Shown here: positions 50,578 through 61,622 of the stretch, one piece after another
How positions within the stretch are numbered: the first letter of the stretch is position 1
Layout of the letters: each line of letters opens with the position of its first letter
Assembly (NCBI RefSeq): GCF_016918855.1
Contig: NZ_JADKYB010000014.1
Location: forward strand, 62,001 to 126,000
Reading direction: 5' to 3'
Source of the DNA: Actinacidiphila acididurans
GTDB lineage: Bacteria; Actinomycetota; Actinomycetes; Streptomycetales; Streptomycetaceae
DNA: 64,000 nt
Translations under genes and position numbers: made by a program
The notes under the pieces: model-generated
What the model was told of the DNA's origin: nothing
The model's input: the letters and a program-made list of their open reading frames with translations, nothing else
Databases searched by the model: none

Positions 50578-51084
50578 TGGCCCGCTCCCCCAGTGGCCCG
50601 ATGTTCCCTTGGATATACCCACCCGGCCGGGGCAGGAACAGCCGATCGGGGAACACATACGAACGGGTCGCACGTGACACAAGAGGCAGTTGGGAAATAG
50701 CCGGAAAGGCTGCCGGAAGGGGTCGCGGAAAGGGGCGGGGCGGCCGGCCGGAATCGCCTGGGGCGTCTCCGGCCGGCCTACGGCACCCGCACGGCCGTAC
50801 GTTGTTCAGACTGCAAGGTCCGTATATCGGAGTTGCGACAGCCAAGTTGCCGCAATGTTAACGCTCTTCGTCCCGACATATCCGTTTTGCCCGACGTAGC
50901 GGATCATTGTCAAGCACGTCCGGACGACGATCTGCAAAACCTTCGCTCAAGATGCCAAACAACAAGCTTTCTTCCCTCCGTCCCCTCTTGACTGCAAGTT
51001 GATTCCATTGCGAAAGTCCGCTTCAACCCGCGACGCACAACGAGGCGTCGCACCGCACGCTCTCGGTTCCGGGGGATCACACCA
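50578..51084. other. Intergenic regulatory region of the plus-strand peptide importer
   Basis: No gene. The right half (50850-51060) is the most A/T-rich stretch of this part of the window. TTGACT (50988-50993) and TTGATT (50999-51004) are candidate -35 elements, with no convincing -10 that I can fix. The long leader before the first importer gene leaves room for regulator sites. Confidence 0.5.
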
Positions 51085-52116
51085 ATGACCAGTCCAAGCC
51101 AGGCTGCGACGAACGCCGACAGCCTCACGCCCGAACCGGCGGCGGGTTCGGGCGGACCGGACGCCAAAGGCACCCCGGCCCTGGCCGGCCGCACACCCCG
51201 TCAGCTCGCGTGGCTCCGCTTCAAGCGGGACCGCGTCGGCATCATCTGCGCGATCGTCGTCGTGTTCTTCATCCTGGTCGCGGCCGCGGCCCCCCTGATC
51301 TCCGCGCTCTACGGGAAGAACGCCTACGATCTGTACGGCCAGGACGACGGCCTGCTGAACAGCTACGGCCTGCCCATCGCGCCCAACGGCGGCATCAGCG
51401 GCCAGCACTGGTTCGGCATCGAGCCGCAGCTCGGCCGCGACGTGTTCATGCTGCTCGTCTACGGCATACGCACGTCGCTGCTGATCGCGCTCGCCGTGAC
51501 CGTGCTGGCGGTCGGCGTCGGAGTGCTGTTCGGCCTCACCCAGGGGTACCTCGGCGGCAGGACCGACTACTTCATGGGCCGGTTCTCCGACTTCATGCTG
51601 TCCTTCCCGCAGCAGCTGTTCTTCATCGCCTTCTCGCCGGTGGCGATCTCCCTGTTCGTCGGCGTCGGCGACCCGGAGTCCTGGTGGGTGCGCCCCTTGG
51701 TGCTGATCGGCGTGCAGTTCCTCCTCGGCTGGATGAGCATCGGCCGCCTGGTGCGCGCCCAGGTGCTCAGCCTGCGCGAGCGGGAGTTCGTGGAGGCCGC
51801 CCGGATCAGCGGCGCGTCCTCCTGGCGGATCATCAGGAAGGAGCTGCTGCCGAACATCTGGAGCACCATCCTGGTCCAGTCCACGCTGATGCTGCCGGTG
51901 TTCGTGACGGCGGAGGCGGGCCTGTCCTTCCTGGGCGTCGGCATCCTCCCGCCGACCCCGGACTGGGGCCTGATGTTCCAGACCGGTGCGACGTTCTACA
52001 AGAGCGACATCACCTTCATGTTCTTCCCCGGCATCGCGATGGTGATCTTCGTGGTCGCCTTCAACCTGCTCGGGGACTCGGTCCGGGACGCACTCGACCC
52101 CAAGACCCTCCGCTAG
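51085..52116 (+). CDS. Oligopeptide ABC importer, permease (DppC/OppC type; bldKA-like position)
   Basis: A 343-residue inner-membrane permease with an N-terminal cytoplasmic tail, first membrane segment GIICAIVVVFFILVAAAAP (about 52-70), five further segments, and the ABC-docking EAA loop EAARISGASSWRIIRKELLPN (about residues 238-258). OppC_N-type extension is present. First gene of a five-gene operon: permease, lipoprotein, permease, ATPase, ATPase, the order of the S. coelicolor bldK importer, which is needed for aerial growth on rich medium. ATG 51085 follows GGGGGA. Confidence 0.93.
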   Translation: MTSPSQAATNADSLTPEPAAGSGGPDAKGTPALAGRTPRQLAWLRFKRDRVGIICAIVVVFFILVAAAAPLISALYGKNAYDLYGQDDGLLNSYGLPIAPNGGISGQHWFGIEPQLGRDVFMLLVYGIRTSLLIALAVTVLAVGVGVLFGLTQGYLGGRTDYFMGRFSDFMLSFPQQLFFIAFSPVAISLFVGVGDPESWWVRPLVLIGVQFLLGWMSIGRLVRAQVLSLREREFVEAARISGASSWRIIRKELLPNIWSTILVQSTLMLPVFVTAEAGLSFLGVGILPPTPDWGLMFQTGATFYKSDITFMFFPGIAMVIFVVAFNLLGDSVRDALDPKTLR

Positions 52117-52228
52117 AGAGCCAGTTCGGCCGGTTCCATCAAGTTGTCCAGGTCGTCGGGCGGAGACCGTACGGGGTCGCCGGACGTCGGCATCGGTGGC
52201 AGTTCAGTCCAGTGACAGGCAGGAATTC

Positions 52229-54019
52229 ATGAGAAACAGCAAAGCTCGCTTGGCTGCGGCCATCGTGGCAGCCGGCGCGCTGTCGCTGACCGCGGCGTGC
52301 AGCAGCGGTGGCGGCGGCGGCACGGGCGGCGGCAAGGGCGGCTCCAGCGCGGCCCCGTCCAAGGCGCCGGTGCCGAACTACGGCCTCGGCACTGCGGCCG
52401 ACTCCACGGGCCCCGCGCCGGCCGTCCCCGGCGCGGTGAAGGGCGGCACCGTCCAGGACCTGGACCAGGCCGGCTTCGACTACCTGGACCCGGGCCAGCA
52501 GTACGTGAGCGACCAGCTTTCGGTCTCGGTCCTCTACGCGCGTACGCTGACCGGTTACAAGATCGACCCCACGACCGGCAAGACGATCCTGGTCGGCGAC
52601 ATGGCCACCGACACCGGCAAGGAGTCCGACGGCGGCAAGACCTGGACGTACACGCTCAAGGACGGCCTGAAGTTCCAGGACGGCACGCCGATCACGTCCA
52701 AGGACATCAAGTACAGCATCGAGCGGCTCTTCGCCGACTTCGAGACCCAGGGCCCGCAGTACATCCAGTCCTGGCTGTACGGCCCCGACTACCGCAAGGC
52801 GTACGCGGGCCCGTACACCGGCAAGGACATACCCGACACGCTCCTGGCCACCCCGGACGACAAGACCATCGTCTTCCACTTCCAGACGCCGCACGCCGAC
52901 GCGCCCTACGCGATGGCCATGCCCGTGACGGCGCCGGTGGAGAAGTCGAAGGACGACAAGGCGGCGTACAACAACCACCCGGTCTCCTCCGGCCCGTACA
53001 TGATCTCCTCGTACAAGCAGGGCAAGTCGCTGGTCTTCAAGCGCAACCCCTACTGGGACCCGAAGACCGACCCGATCCGCAACGCCTACCCGGACGGCTG
53101 GAACTTCCAGCTCGGCATCGCCGAGCCGGGTCTGTCCCAGCGTCTCGAGGCCGGCGCGGGCACCGACAAGAACGCGCTGAACCTGTCCGGCTCGGCCGAC
53201 CCGTCGCAGATGCAGACGCTGGTCACCGACCCGCAGTACAAGTCGCGGTCGATCAACCAGTACCAGCCGTACGTCGAGACCCTCGACATCAACACCAAGC
53301 GGATCACCAACCCGCTGGTGCGCCAGGCCATCGCCTACGCGTTCCCGATGTCGCAGGTCCAGCAGGCGTTCGGCGGCGCGGCCCAGGGCGACCTCGGCAC
53401 CACGCTGCTCAGCCCGACCATCGCCGGCTGGAAGCAGTTCGACCCGTTCGGCAAGCTCGCCAAGCCGACCGGTGACCCCGAGAAGGCCAAGCAGCTCCTC
53501 CAGCAGGCCGGCCAGCCGCACCCGAAGCTGGTCTACGCCTACGCCAACACGCCGAAGTGGCAGAACGTCTCGCTGAGTGTCGCCAACGCGCTGCAGAAGG
53601 CCGGCTTCCAGGTCGTGCGCAAGGCCATCGACCCGACCTCGTACTACACGGTGGTCGGCAAGGTGAACAACCAGTACGACATCTACCGCACCGGCTGGGG
53701 CGCCGACTGGCCGAACGGCTCCACGGTGATCCCGCCGACGATGGACGGCCGCAACCTCTCGGACGGGACGAACAACTACTCGTTCCTGAACGACGACCAC
53801 ATCAACAGTGAGATCGACCGCATCAAGGCCGAGACGAACCTGACCCAGCAGACCAAGGACTGGGAGGCCCTGTCGGAGTACTCGCTGCAGCACGACACCG
53901 CGCAGGTGCCGTTCCTGTTCGACAAGTTCTTCAACATCTACGGTTCCGGCCTCGGCGGCGTGACCTACAACTCGGTGACCGGTGTGATCAACGCCAGCAC
54001 CGTGTTCGTCAAGCAGTAG
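52229..54019 (+). CDS. Peptide-binding lipoprotein of the importer (SBP_bac_5)
   Basis: A 596-residue substrate-binding lipoprotein. The signal peptide ends in lipobox LTAAC (Cys24), followed by a Gly/Ser linker. The SBP_bac_5 signature is present: GGKTWTYTLKDGLKFQDGTP, then DIKYSIERLF, VSSGPYMISSYKQGKSLVFKRNPYWD, and NPLVRQAIAYAF. It is held outside the membrane and delivers oligopeptides to the permeases. It lies second in the operon, the position of bldKB. A strong hairpin directly after the gene (54030-54069) would raise its level over the downstream genes. ATG 52229 has AGGAA 5 nt upstream. Confidence 0.93.
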   Translation: MRNSKARLAAAIVAAGALSLTAACSSGGGGGTGGGKGGSSAAPSKAPVPNYGLGTAADSTGPAPAVPGAVKGGTVQDLDQAGFDYLDPGQQYVSDQLSVSVLYARTLTGYKIDPTTGKTILVGDMATDTGKESDGGKTWTYTLKDGLKFQDGTPITSKDIKYSIERLFADFETQGPQYIQSWLYGPDYRKAYAGPYTGKDIPDTLLATPDDKTIVFHFQTPHADAPYAMAMPVTAPVEKSKDDKAAYNNHPVSSGPYMISSYKQGKSLVFKRNPYWDPKTDPIRNAYPDGWNFQLGIAEPGLSQRLEAGAGTDKNALNLSGSADPSQMQTLVTDPQYKSRSINQYQPYVETLDINTKRITNPLVRQAIAYAFPMSQVQQAFGGAAQGDLGTTLLSPTIAGWKQFDPFGKLAKPTGDPEKAKQLLQQAGQPHPKLVYAYANTPKWQNVSLSVANALQKAGFQVVRKAIDPTSYYTVVGKVNNQYDIYRTGWGADWPNGSTVIPPTMDGRNLSDGTNNYSFLNDDHINSEIDRIKAETNLTQQTKDWEALSEYSLQHDTAQVPFLFDKFFNIYGSGLGGVTYNSVTGVINASTVFVKQ

Positions 54020-54029
54020 TTGCCGCAAC

Positions 54030-54069
54030 GGGCGGGCGGCCCCGGCTGACCGGCCGGGGCCGCCCGCCC
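54030..54069 (+). terminator. Intra-operon hairpin after the binding-protein gene
   Basis: A 16-bp perfect stem (GGGCGGGCGGCCCCGG and complement) with an 8-nt loop begins 10 nt after the lipoprotein stop codon. It probably acts as a partial terminator or 3' RNA stabiliser, giving excess binding protein over permease and ATPases. Confidence 0.8.
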
Positions 54070-54121
54070 CAGGATCCGACCGCGCGGCCGCCTCCCGCGC
54101 CCCCACGGAAGAGCCTCCTCG

Positions 54122-55105
54122 ATGCTCCGATTCCTCACCCGACGCGTCCTCGGCGCCGTCGTCATCATCCTGGCCATCAGTTTCATCACGTATCTGCTGT
54201 TCTTCGTGCTGCCGACGGATCCGGCCCAGCTCGCCTGTGGCAAGAACTGCTCCAACAAGGTCCTGGTCGCCCAGATCCACCACCGCATGGGCCTGGACCT
54301 GCCGGTCTACCAGCAGTACTGGGACTACATGCGCGGCATCTTCGTCGGCCGCCACATGCCCGACGGACAGAACTGCGCCGCTCCCTGCTTCGGCTTCTCC
54401 TTCGCCAACGACCAGCCGATCTGGCCGCTGATCTCGGACCGCTACCCGACCACGCTGTCGCTGGCCGTCGGCGGCTCGGCCGCGTTCCTGATCATCGGTG
54501 TGGGCCTGGGCATGCTGTCCGCCTGGCAGCAGGGCAAGTCCTTCGACCGGGTCGCCAGCTCCATCTCGCTGATCGGCAACTCGGTGCAGATCTACTTCAT
54601 CGGCCCGCTGGCCATCGCGCTGTTCGCCGACAACCTCGGCTGGTTCGACCACGGCCACGACCCGACGTGGTCCTCCGACCCGGTGGGCTCGCTGAACGGC
54701 CTGGTCCTGCCGTGCCTGGTGATGTCGGTGATCTTCTGGTCCAACTACAGCCGGCAGACGCGCTCCCTGATGGTCGAGCAGCTCTCCGAGGACCACATCC
54801 GCACCGCGCGCGCCAAGGGCATGTCGTCGAAGTACGTGTTCTACCGGTACGCCCTGCGCGGCGCGGCCGCCTCGATCATCACCATCTTCGGCATCGACCT
54901 CGGCAGCGTCCTCGGCGGCGCGATCATCACCGAGGCCACCTTCGGCCTGCACGGCCTCGGCACGCTCGCCGTCAACGCGGTCTACCAGCTCGACCTGCCG
55001 CTGGAGATGGCCGTCATGCTCATCAGCGCCACCGCCATCGTGGTGTTCAACATCGTCGTCGACGCCTGCTACGCCCTCATCGACCCGCGGATCCGGCTCG
55101 CCTGA
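54122..55105 (+). CDS. Oligopeptide ABC importer, permease (DppB/OppB type)
   Basis: A 327-residue permease: first membrane segment VLGAVVIILAISFITYLLFF, EAA loop EDHIRTARAKGMSSKYVFYRYALR (about 223-246), six segments in all. An unusual feature is four Cys in the first extracytoplasmic loop, C39 and C43 (CGKNC) plus C85 and C89 (CAAPC), possibly two disulfides. The pairing with the DppC-type permease completes the channel. Third gene of the plus-strand operon. Confidence 0.93.
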   Translation: MLRFLTRRVLGAVVIILAISFITYLLFFVLPTDPAQLACGKNCSNKVLVAQIHHRMGLDLPVYQQYWDYMRGIFVGRHMPDGQNCAAPCFGFSFANDQPIWPLISDRYPTTLSLAVGGSAAFLIIGVGLGMLSAWQQGKSFDRVASSISLIGNSVQIYFIGPLAIALFADNLGWFDHGHDPTWSSDPVGSLNGLVLPCLVMSVIFWSNYSRQTRSLMVEQLSEDHIRTARAKGMSSKYVFYRYALRGAAASIITIFGIDLGSVLGGAIITEATFGLHGLGTLAVNAVYQLDLPLEMAVMLISATAIVVFNIVVDACYALIDPRIRLA

Positions 55106-55160
55106 GCGCGGCCCACCCACCCGCCGCGACCGCGCACCACCCGGTAGGAGAACCCGTCCC

Positions 55161-56222
55161 GTGACCACTTTGACGAAACCCGAGGCCGAGCCCAGGCCCC
55201 AGGAATCCGAGCACTTCCTCTCCGTGCGCGACCTGTACGTGCAGTTCGCCACCGAGGACGGCACCGTGAAGGCCGTCGACGGGCTGTCCTTCGACCTCGA
55301 CCGGGGCAAGACCCTGGGCATCGTGGGCGAGTCCGGCTCCGGCAAGTCGGTCACCAACCTGGCGATCCTGGGGCTGCACAACCCGCGCAACACCACCATC
55401 GCCGGGGAGATCGTCCTCGACGGCCAGGAGCTGACCGGCGCCTCGACGAAGACGCTGGAGAAGCTGCGCGGCAAGAAGATGGCGATGGTCTTCCAGGACT
55501 CGCTGACCGCGCTGTCGCCGTACTACACGGTGGGCCGGCAGATCGCCGAGCCGTACATGAAGCACCTGGGCGCCTCCAAGAAGGAGGCCCGGGACCGGGC
55601 GATCGAGATGCTCGGCAAGGTCGGCATCCCGCAGCCGCAGACCCGGGTGGACGACTACCCGCACCAGTTCTCCGGCGGTATGCGGCAGCGCGCCATGATC
55701 GCCATGGCGCTGGTCTGCAACCCCGACCTGGTGATCGCCGACGAGCCGACCACCGCCCTGGACGTGACCGTCCAGGCGCAGATCCTGGACCTGCTCAAGG
55801 ACCTCCAGCAGGAGACCGGCACCGCGATCATCCTGATCACCCATGACCTGGGCGTGATCGCCAACACGGCGGACGACGTGGTGGTGATGTACGCGGGCCG
55901 GGCGGTGGAGCGCGGCACCGTACGGGACATCCTCAAGACGCCCGAGCACCCGTACGCGTGGGGTCTGCTGGGGTCCATACCCCGGCTGTCCGCGTCGGTG
56001 GACGTCCCGCTGGCCCCGATCCCGGGGTCGCCGCCGAGCCTGCTGAACCCGCCGTCGGGCTGCCCGTTCCACCCCCGGTGCACCTTCGCCGGTGAGGTGG
56101 GCGGCGACCGGTGCGCCACCGAGCGGCCGGTGCTGCCCGAGGGGCGCGGGTCGGCGTGCCACCTGACACCGGAGCAGAAGCGTGACATCTTCATCCAGCA
56201 GGTCCAGCCGCGGCTGCGCTGA
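55161..56222 (+). CDS. Oligopeptide ABC importer, ATPase (DppD/OppD type)
   Basis: A 353-residue ATPase: Walker A GESGSGKS (about residues 52-59), Q-loop VFQDSLTAL, signature [14 protein letters not shown], Walker [15 protein letters not shown]-loop ITHDLGV, and the C-terminal oligo_HPY region with Cys motif CPFHPRC. It powers peptide uptake with the next gene product. The GTG start is in good context after TAGGAGAA. Fourth gene of the operon. Confidence 0.94.
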   Translation: MTTLTKPEAEPRPQESEHFLSVRDLYVQFATEDGTVKAVDGLSFDLDRGKTLGIVGESGSGKSVTNLAILGLHNPRNTTIAGEIVLDGQELTGASTKTLEKLRGKKMAMVFQDSLTALSPYYTVGRQIAEPYMKHLGASKKEARDRAIEMLGKVGIPQPQTRVDDYPHQFSGGMRQRAMIAMALVCNPDLVIADEPTTALDVTVQAQILDLLKDLQQETGTAIILITHDLGVIANTADDVVVMYAGRAVERGTVRDILKTPEHPYAWGLLGSIPRLSASVDVPLAPIPGSPPSLLNPPSGCPFHPRCTFAGEVGGDRCATERPVLPEGRGSACHLTPEQKRDIFIQQVQPRLR

Positions 56223-56251
56223 CTGCGCTGACCAGGAGTCGAGGAACAGCA

Positions 56252-57403
<1,152 letters not shown>

Positions 57404-57432
57404 CCCGGGCTCGCCCGCTTCCGTTCGGCGCC

Positions 57433-57472
57433 AGGCCGTACTCCGGACACCCCTTTTCCCGGAGTACGGCCT
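57433..57472. terminator. Bidirectional terminator between the two convergent importer operons
   Basis: A 14-bp perfect stem (AGGCCGTACTCCGG and its complement) with a 12-nt loop ACACCCCTTTTC lies between the two convergent ATPase genes. Confidence 0.88.
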
Positions 57473-57517
57473 TCGGCGTGTCGGGCACTCCTCCGGCACT
57501 CCCCCGGCGCTCCCGCG

Positions 57518-58651
57518 TCACTCCCCCGGGACGACCAGCCGCTCCTGCGCGTAGTGGCAGGCCGAGGGGTGCTCGGCGGGCCCGGCGGTGGCGCGGAACT
57601 CCGGGGGGACGGTGAGCGGCGGCTCCTCCAGGGCGCACCGCTCCCGCGCCTTCCAGCAGCGGGTGCGGAAGTGGCAGCCGGACGGCGGATTCGCCGGGGA
57701 CGGCACGTCGCCGACCAGGATGATCCTCCCCCTGGCTCCGCCGGGGGGACCCCCACTGGCTCCGCCGGGGGGACCCCCACTGTATTGGCGGGCAGCGGGG
57801 TCGGGGACGGGCACGGCGGACAGCAGGGCCTGGGTGTACGGGTGGGTCGGGTGCTCGTAGATCGCGGCGTCCGGGCCGATCTCGACGACCTTGCCGAGGT
57901 ACATCACGGCCACCCGGTCGGAGATGTGCCGGACGATCGACAGGTCGTGCGCGATGAAGACGTAACTGAGCCCGAACTCGTCCTGGAGCCGGGCCATCAG
58001 GTTGATCACCTGGGCCTGCACGGAGACGTCGAGCGCGGAGACCGGCTCGTCGGCGACGATCACCTCCGGGCGCAGGGCGAGCCCGCGGGCGATGCCGATG
58101 CGCTGCCGCTGGCCGCCGGAGAACTGGTGCGGGTAGCGGTTGATGTACTCCGGGTTGAGCCCGACCACGTCCAGCAGTTCCTGGACCCGCCGCCTGCGGT
58201 CGCCCTTGGGCGCCACCTCGGGGTGGATGTCGAAGGGCTCGCCGATGATGTCGCCGACCGTCATGCGCGGGTTGAGCGAGGTGTACGGGTCCTGGAACAC
58301 CATCTGGATGTTGCGCCGGACCGCCTTCAGGGCGCGCCCGGACAGATCGGTGATGTCCTGGCCCTTGTACAGGATGCGGCCGGCCGTCGGCCGTTCCAGG
58401 TGGGCGATCAGCTTGGCCACGGTGGACTTGCCGCAGCCGGACTCGCCGACGATGCCCAGCGTCTCCCCGGCGAACAGGTCGAAGCCGACCCCGTCCACCG
58501 CCTTGACCGCGCCGACCTGCTTCTTGAACACGATGCCCTGGGTCAGCGGGAAGTGCTTGACCAGGCCGCGGACCTGGAGGATCGGTTCGCGGCCGGCGCC
58601 GCCGGCGGGCGCCTCAGGCTCCGGCGCGGTCGGCCGCGGCGTTGTCGTCAC
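57518..58651 (-). CDS. Second peptide ABC importer, ATPase (DppF/OppF type)
   Basis: A 377-residue ATPase: Walker [11 protein letters not shown]-loop [15 protein letters not shown], signature [16 protein letters not shown], Walker [15 protein letters not shown]-loop IAHDLSI, C-terminal [14 protein letters not shown]. It contains a Gly/Pro insert (SGGPPGGA twice) between the ATPase core and the C-terminal region, encoded by a 24-bp tandem duplication. GTG 58651 overlaps the upstream DppD-type gene by 38 bp. Last gene of the minus-strand operon. Confidence 0.94.
   Translation of the reverse strand: MTTTPRPTAPEPEAPAGGAGREPILQVRGLVKHFPLTQGIVFKKQVGAVKAVDGVGFDLFAGETLGIVGESGCGKSTVAKLIAHLERPTAGRILYKGQDITDLSGRALKAVRRNIQMVFQDPYTSLNPRMTVGDIIGEPFDIHPEVAPKGDRRRRVQELLDVVGLNPEYINRYPHQFSGGQRQRIGIARGLALRPEVIVADEPVSALDVSVQAQVINLMARLQDEFGLSYVFIAHDLSIVRHISDRVAVMYLGKVVEIGPDAAIYEHPTHPYTQALLSAVPVPDPAARQYSGGPPGGASGGPPGGARGRIILVGDVPSPANPPSGCHFRTRCWKARERCALEEPPLTVPPEFRATAGPAEHPSACHYAQERLVVPGE
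57732..57779. repeat. 24-bp tandem duplication inside an ATPase gene
   Basis: Two perfect copies of the 24-bp unit beginning CTGGCTCCGCCGGGGGGA lie in frame and encode SGGPPGGA twice in a linker where the other DppF-type gene has no such sequence. This is a recent slippage or unequal-crossover event; perfect identity suggests youth or ongoing variability. Confidence 0.9.
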
Positions 58652-59675
58652 CGAGGGTCTCCTTCCAGAAGTGGCAGGCGCTGGCCCGGCCGCCGACCAC
58701 CGGCAGCAGCGCCGGCAGGTCGCTGCGGCACAGCTCCCGGCCGCGCGCCTGCGCACAGCGCGGGTGGAAGGGGCAGCCGGGCGGGATGTGCAGCAGGCTG
58801 GGCGGCAGGCCCTTGATCGCGTACAGCTCCCGCCCCTTGCGGTCCAGCCGCGGGATCGACCGCAGCAGGCCCCGGGTGTACGGGTGGGCGGGCGCGCGGT
58901 AGATGTCGTGCACCGGCGCGGTCTCCACGATGCGCCCGGCGTACATCACCGCGATCTTGTCGGCCACATCGGCGACCACCCCCAGGTCGTGGGTGATCAG
59001 GATCAGGCCCATGGTGAACTCCCGCTGGAGCTCGGCCAGCAGGTCCATCACCTGGGCCTGCACCGTCACGTCCAGCGCCGTGGTCGGCTCGTCCGCGATG
59101 ATCAGGTCGGGCTCCAGCGCCATCGCCATGGCGATCATCACCCGCTGCCGCATGCCGCCGGAGAACTGGTGCGGGTAGTCGCGCACCCGGTCGCGGGCGG
59201 CGGGGATGCGGACCCGGTCCATCAGCTCGATCGCCTTGGCCCGGGCCTCCTTGCGGGAGGCGCCGCGGTGCACCCGGAACATCTCGCCGAGCTGCTCGCC
59301 CACGGTCAGCACCGGGTTGAGCGCGGACAGCGCGTCCTGGAAGATCATCGCGATACGCGCCCCGCGCACCTTGCGGCGCTCCTCGGCGGACATCGTCAGC
59401 AGGTCCCGGCCCTGGAACAGCACCTGGCCGCGGGTGACGAAGCCCGGCGGGGTGTCCAGGATGCCCATGATCGCCTGGGCGGTGACCGACTTGCCGGACC
59501 CGGACTCGCCGAGCACCGCCAGGGTCTCGCCCGCGTGCACCGTGTAGTTGACGCCGTTGACGGCCTTGGCCACGCCGTCCCGGGTGCGGAACTCCACGTG
59601 CAGGTCCCGCACGTCCAACAGCGGGTCGGCGGGGGTCTGCGCCGGCGTGGGGACGAGGTCCGGGCTCGTGGCCAT
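58614..59675 (-). CDS. Second peptide ABC importer, ATPase (DppD/OppD type)
   Basis: A 353-residue ATPase: Walker [10 protein letters not shown]-loop [15 protein letters not shown], signature [16 protein letters not shown], Walker [15 protein letters not shown]-loop ITHDLGV, and oligo_HPY Cys motif [10 protein letters not shown] 59675 has GAGGAGG 7 nt upstream. It overlaps the next ATPase gene by 38 bp. Fourth gene of the minus-strand operon. Confidence 0.94.
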   Translation of the reverse strand: MATSPDLVPTPAQTPADPLLDVRDLHVEFRTRDGVAKAVNGVNYTVHAGETLAVLGESGSGKSVTAQAIMGILDTPPGFVTRGQVLFQGRDLLTMSAEERRKVRGARIAMIFQDALSALNPVLTVGEQLGEMFRVHRGASRKEARAKAIELMDRVRIPAARDRVRDYPHQFSGGMRQRVMIAMAMALEPDLIIADEPTTALDVTVQAQVMDLLAELQREFTMGLILITHDLGVVADVADKIAVMYAGRIVETAPVHDIYRAPAHPYTRGLLRSIPRLDRKGRELYAIKGLPPSLLHIPPGCPFHPRCAQARGRELCRSDLPALLPVVGGRASACHFWKETLGDDNAAADRAGA

Positions 59676-59686
59676 GGCAGGCCTCC

Positions 59687-60685
59687 TCAGCGCAGCTTGG
59701 GGTCGAGGGCGTCGCGGACCGCGTCGCCGAGCATGATGAAGGCCAGCACCGTCAGGCTGAGCGCGCCGGCCGGCCACAGCAGCATGTGCGGGGCGTTGCG
59801 GATCTGGTTCGACGCGTCGGAGATGTCGATGCCCCAGGACACGGTCGGCGGGCGCAGGCCCACCCCCAGGTACGACAGGGTCGCCTCCAGGGCGATGTAC
59901 GTGCCCAGCGCGATGGTGCCGACCACGATGACCGGCGCGACCGCGTTGGGCGCGATGTGCCGCAGCAGCAGCCGCGAGTCGCCGGCGCCCAGCGCCCGGG
60001 CGGCCAGCACGTAGTCGTTCTGCCGGGCGGTGATCACCGAGCCGCGGGCGATCCGGGCGACCTGCGGCCAGCCCAGCAGCACCATGAAGCCGACCACCGG
60101 CCAGATGGTGGAGTTGGTGACCACGGACAGGAAGACCAGGCCGCCCAGGATGACCGGGATGCCGAAGAAGATGTCGCTGATCCGCGACAGCACCGCGTCC
60201 CACCAGCCGCCGAAGTATCCGGCCAGGGCACCGAGCGCGCTGCCGGCGAGCACCACGCCGATCGTGGCGCACAGCCCGACGCTGACCGAGGCGCGGGCCC
60301 CGTACACCACCCGGGTGTAGACGTCGCGGCCCTGGTTGTCGAAGCCGAAGGGGTGGCCGGCGGAGGGGCCGGCCTGGGACATGGCGAGGTTGGCCTTCAG
60401 CGGGTCCTGGGTGGTGATCGCCTGCGGCCAGATCACGATGAACAGCAGGAACAGGATGATCAGCGCCGAGACGATGAAGATCGGGTTGCGCCGCAGGTCG
60501 TGCCACGCGTCGGACCACAGGCTGCGGGGCTTGGCGAGCGGGCCGCCGTCCTGGGCCCGGCCCGCGGGCCCCTCCAGGATCTGGGCGTCGGCGGCGGCCA
60601 GGTCGAACCCGCCGCCGTAGCCGCCGGCGGGCGCCACCGCCTGGTGGGGGTCCACCGGTTCCAGGGGGTCTTGTGCGTCAGGCAT
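59687..60685 (-). CDS. Second peptide ABC importer, permease (DppC/OppC type)
   Basis: A 332-residue permease: cytoplasmic N-terminus with the OppC_N-type segment SLWSDAWHDLRRNPIFIVSAL, six membrane segments, and an EAA-type loop NDYVLAARALGAGDSRLLLRHIAPN (about residues 223-247). The start overlaps the upstream DppB-type gene by 8 bp, showing tight coupling. Third gene of the operon. Confidence 0.93.
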   Translation of the reverse strand: MPDAQDPLEPVDPHQAVAPAGGYGGGFDLAAADAQILEGPAGRAQDGGPLAKPRSLWSDAWHDLRRNPIFIVSALIILFLLFIVIWPQAITTQDPLKANLAMSQAGPSAGHPFGFDNQGRDVYTRVVYGARASVSVGLCATIGVVLAGSALGALAGYFGGWWDAVLSRISDIFFGIPVILGGLVFLSVVTNSTIWPVVGFMVLLGWPQVARIARGSVITARQNDYVLAARALGAGDSRLLLRHIAPNAVAPVIVVGTIALGTYIALEATLSYLGVGLRPPTVSWGIDISDASNQIRNAPHMLLWPAGALSLTVLAFIMLGDAVRDALDPKLR

Positions 60686-61601
60686 AACGGATCCTCGGGT
60701 CCAGGACCGCGTACAGCAGGTCGACGAGCAGGTTCGCGATGAGGAAGACCAGCACGAGGATGGTCACGAAGCCGACCACGGTCGGGGCGTTGTTGCGCAG
60801 GATGCCCTGGTAGAGCTGGAAGCCCACGCCGTGGATGTTGAAGATCCGCTCGGTGACGATGGCACCGCCCATCAGGGCGCCGATGTCGGTGCCGATGAAG
60901 GTCACCACCGGGATCAGGGAGTTGCGCAGCAGGTGCCGGACGATCACCCGGCGCTGGGGCAGGCCCTTGGCGACGGCGGTGCGCACGTAGTCGGCCCGGG
61001 TGTTCTCGGCGATCGAGGTACGGGTGAGCCGGGTGACGTAGGCCAGCGAGACCAGGGCGAGCACCAGGCCGGGCAGCAGCAGTTCGCCCACGGGCGCGCT
61101 CGGCGACACCGAGGGGGCGGTCCACCGCAGCCGGACGCCGAAGATGTACTGGAGCACGTAGCCGGTGACGAAGGTCGGCACCGAGATGACGACCAGGGTG
61201 AGCAGAAGCACCCCGGTGTCCACCGGCCGGCCGCGGCGCAGGCCGGTCACGACGCCGAGCGCGATGCCGATGACGACCTCGAACACGACGGCCACCAGGG
61301 TCAGCCGGATGGTGACCGGGAAGGCGCTGCCCATCAGGCTGGTGACGGCCTGTCCGTTGAAGGCGGTGCCGAAGTCGCCGGTGAAGATGTTGCGCATGTA
61401 GATCAGGTACTGCTCGCCCAGCGAGTCGTTGAGGTGCAGGTCCCGCCGGATCTGGGCGGCCGTGGCGGGGTCGGGCGCGCGGTCGCCGAACAGGGCGGCG
61501 ACCGGGTCGCCGAGCGCGTAGACCATGAAGAAGATCAGGAAGGTGCTGCCGATGAACACCGGGATCATCTGGAGCAGCCGCCGGATCACATAGCGTCCCA
61601 T
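60678..61601 (-). CDS. Second peptide ABC importer, permease (DppB/OppB type)
   Basis: A 307-residue permease starting MGRYVIRRLLQMIPVFIGSTF, typical for DppB/OppB, with six membrane segments and the EAA loop RADYVRTAVAKGLPQRRVIVRHLLRN (about residues 199-224). It lacks the Cys-rich loop of the plus-strand DppB-type protein. It lies 21 bp after the binding-protein gene. Second gene of the operon. Confidence 0.93.
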   Translation of the reverse strand: MGRYVIRRLLQMIPVFIGSTFLIFFMVYALGDPVAALFGDRAPDPATAAQIRRDLHLNDSLGEQYLIYMRNIFTGDFGTAFNGQAVTSLMGSAFPVTIRLTLVAVVFEVVIGIALGVVTGLRRGRPVDTGVLLLTLVVISVPTFVTGYVLQYIFGVRLRWTAPSVSPSAPVGELLLPGLVLALVSLAYVTRLTRTSIAENTRADYVRTAVAKGLPQRRVIVRHLLRNSLIPVVTFIGTDIGALMGGAIVTERIFNIHGVGFQLYQGILRNNAPTVVGFVTILVLVFLIANLLVDLLYAVLDPRIRYA

Positions 61602-61622
61602 CGTGGGCCTTCCGGGGCGGGG

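Noticed and set aside
52139-55474. 1111-codon open frame on the minus strand opposite the peptide importer
   Set aside because: Antisense shadow of lipoprotein and permease genes; low-complexity Val/Arg/Asp/Gly composition and no motif.
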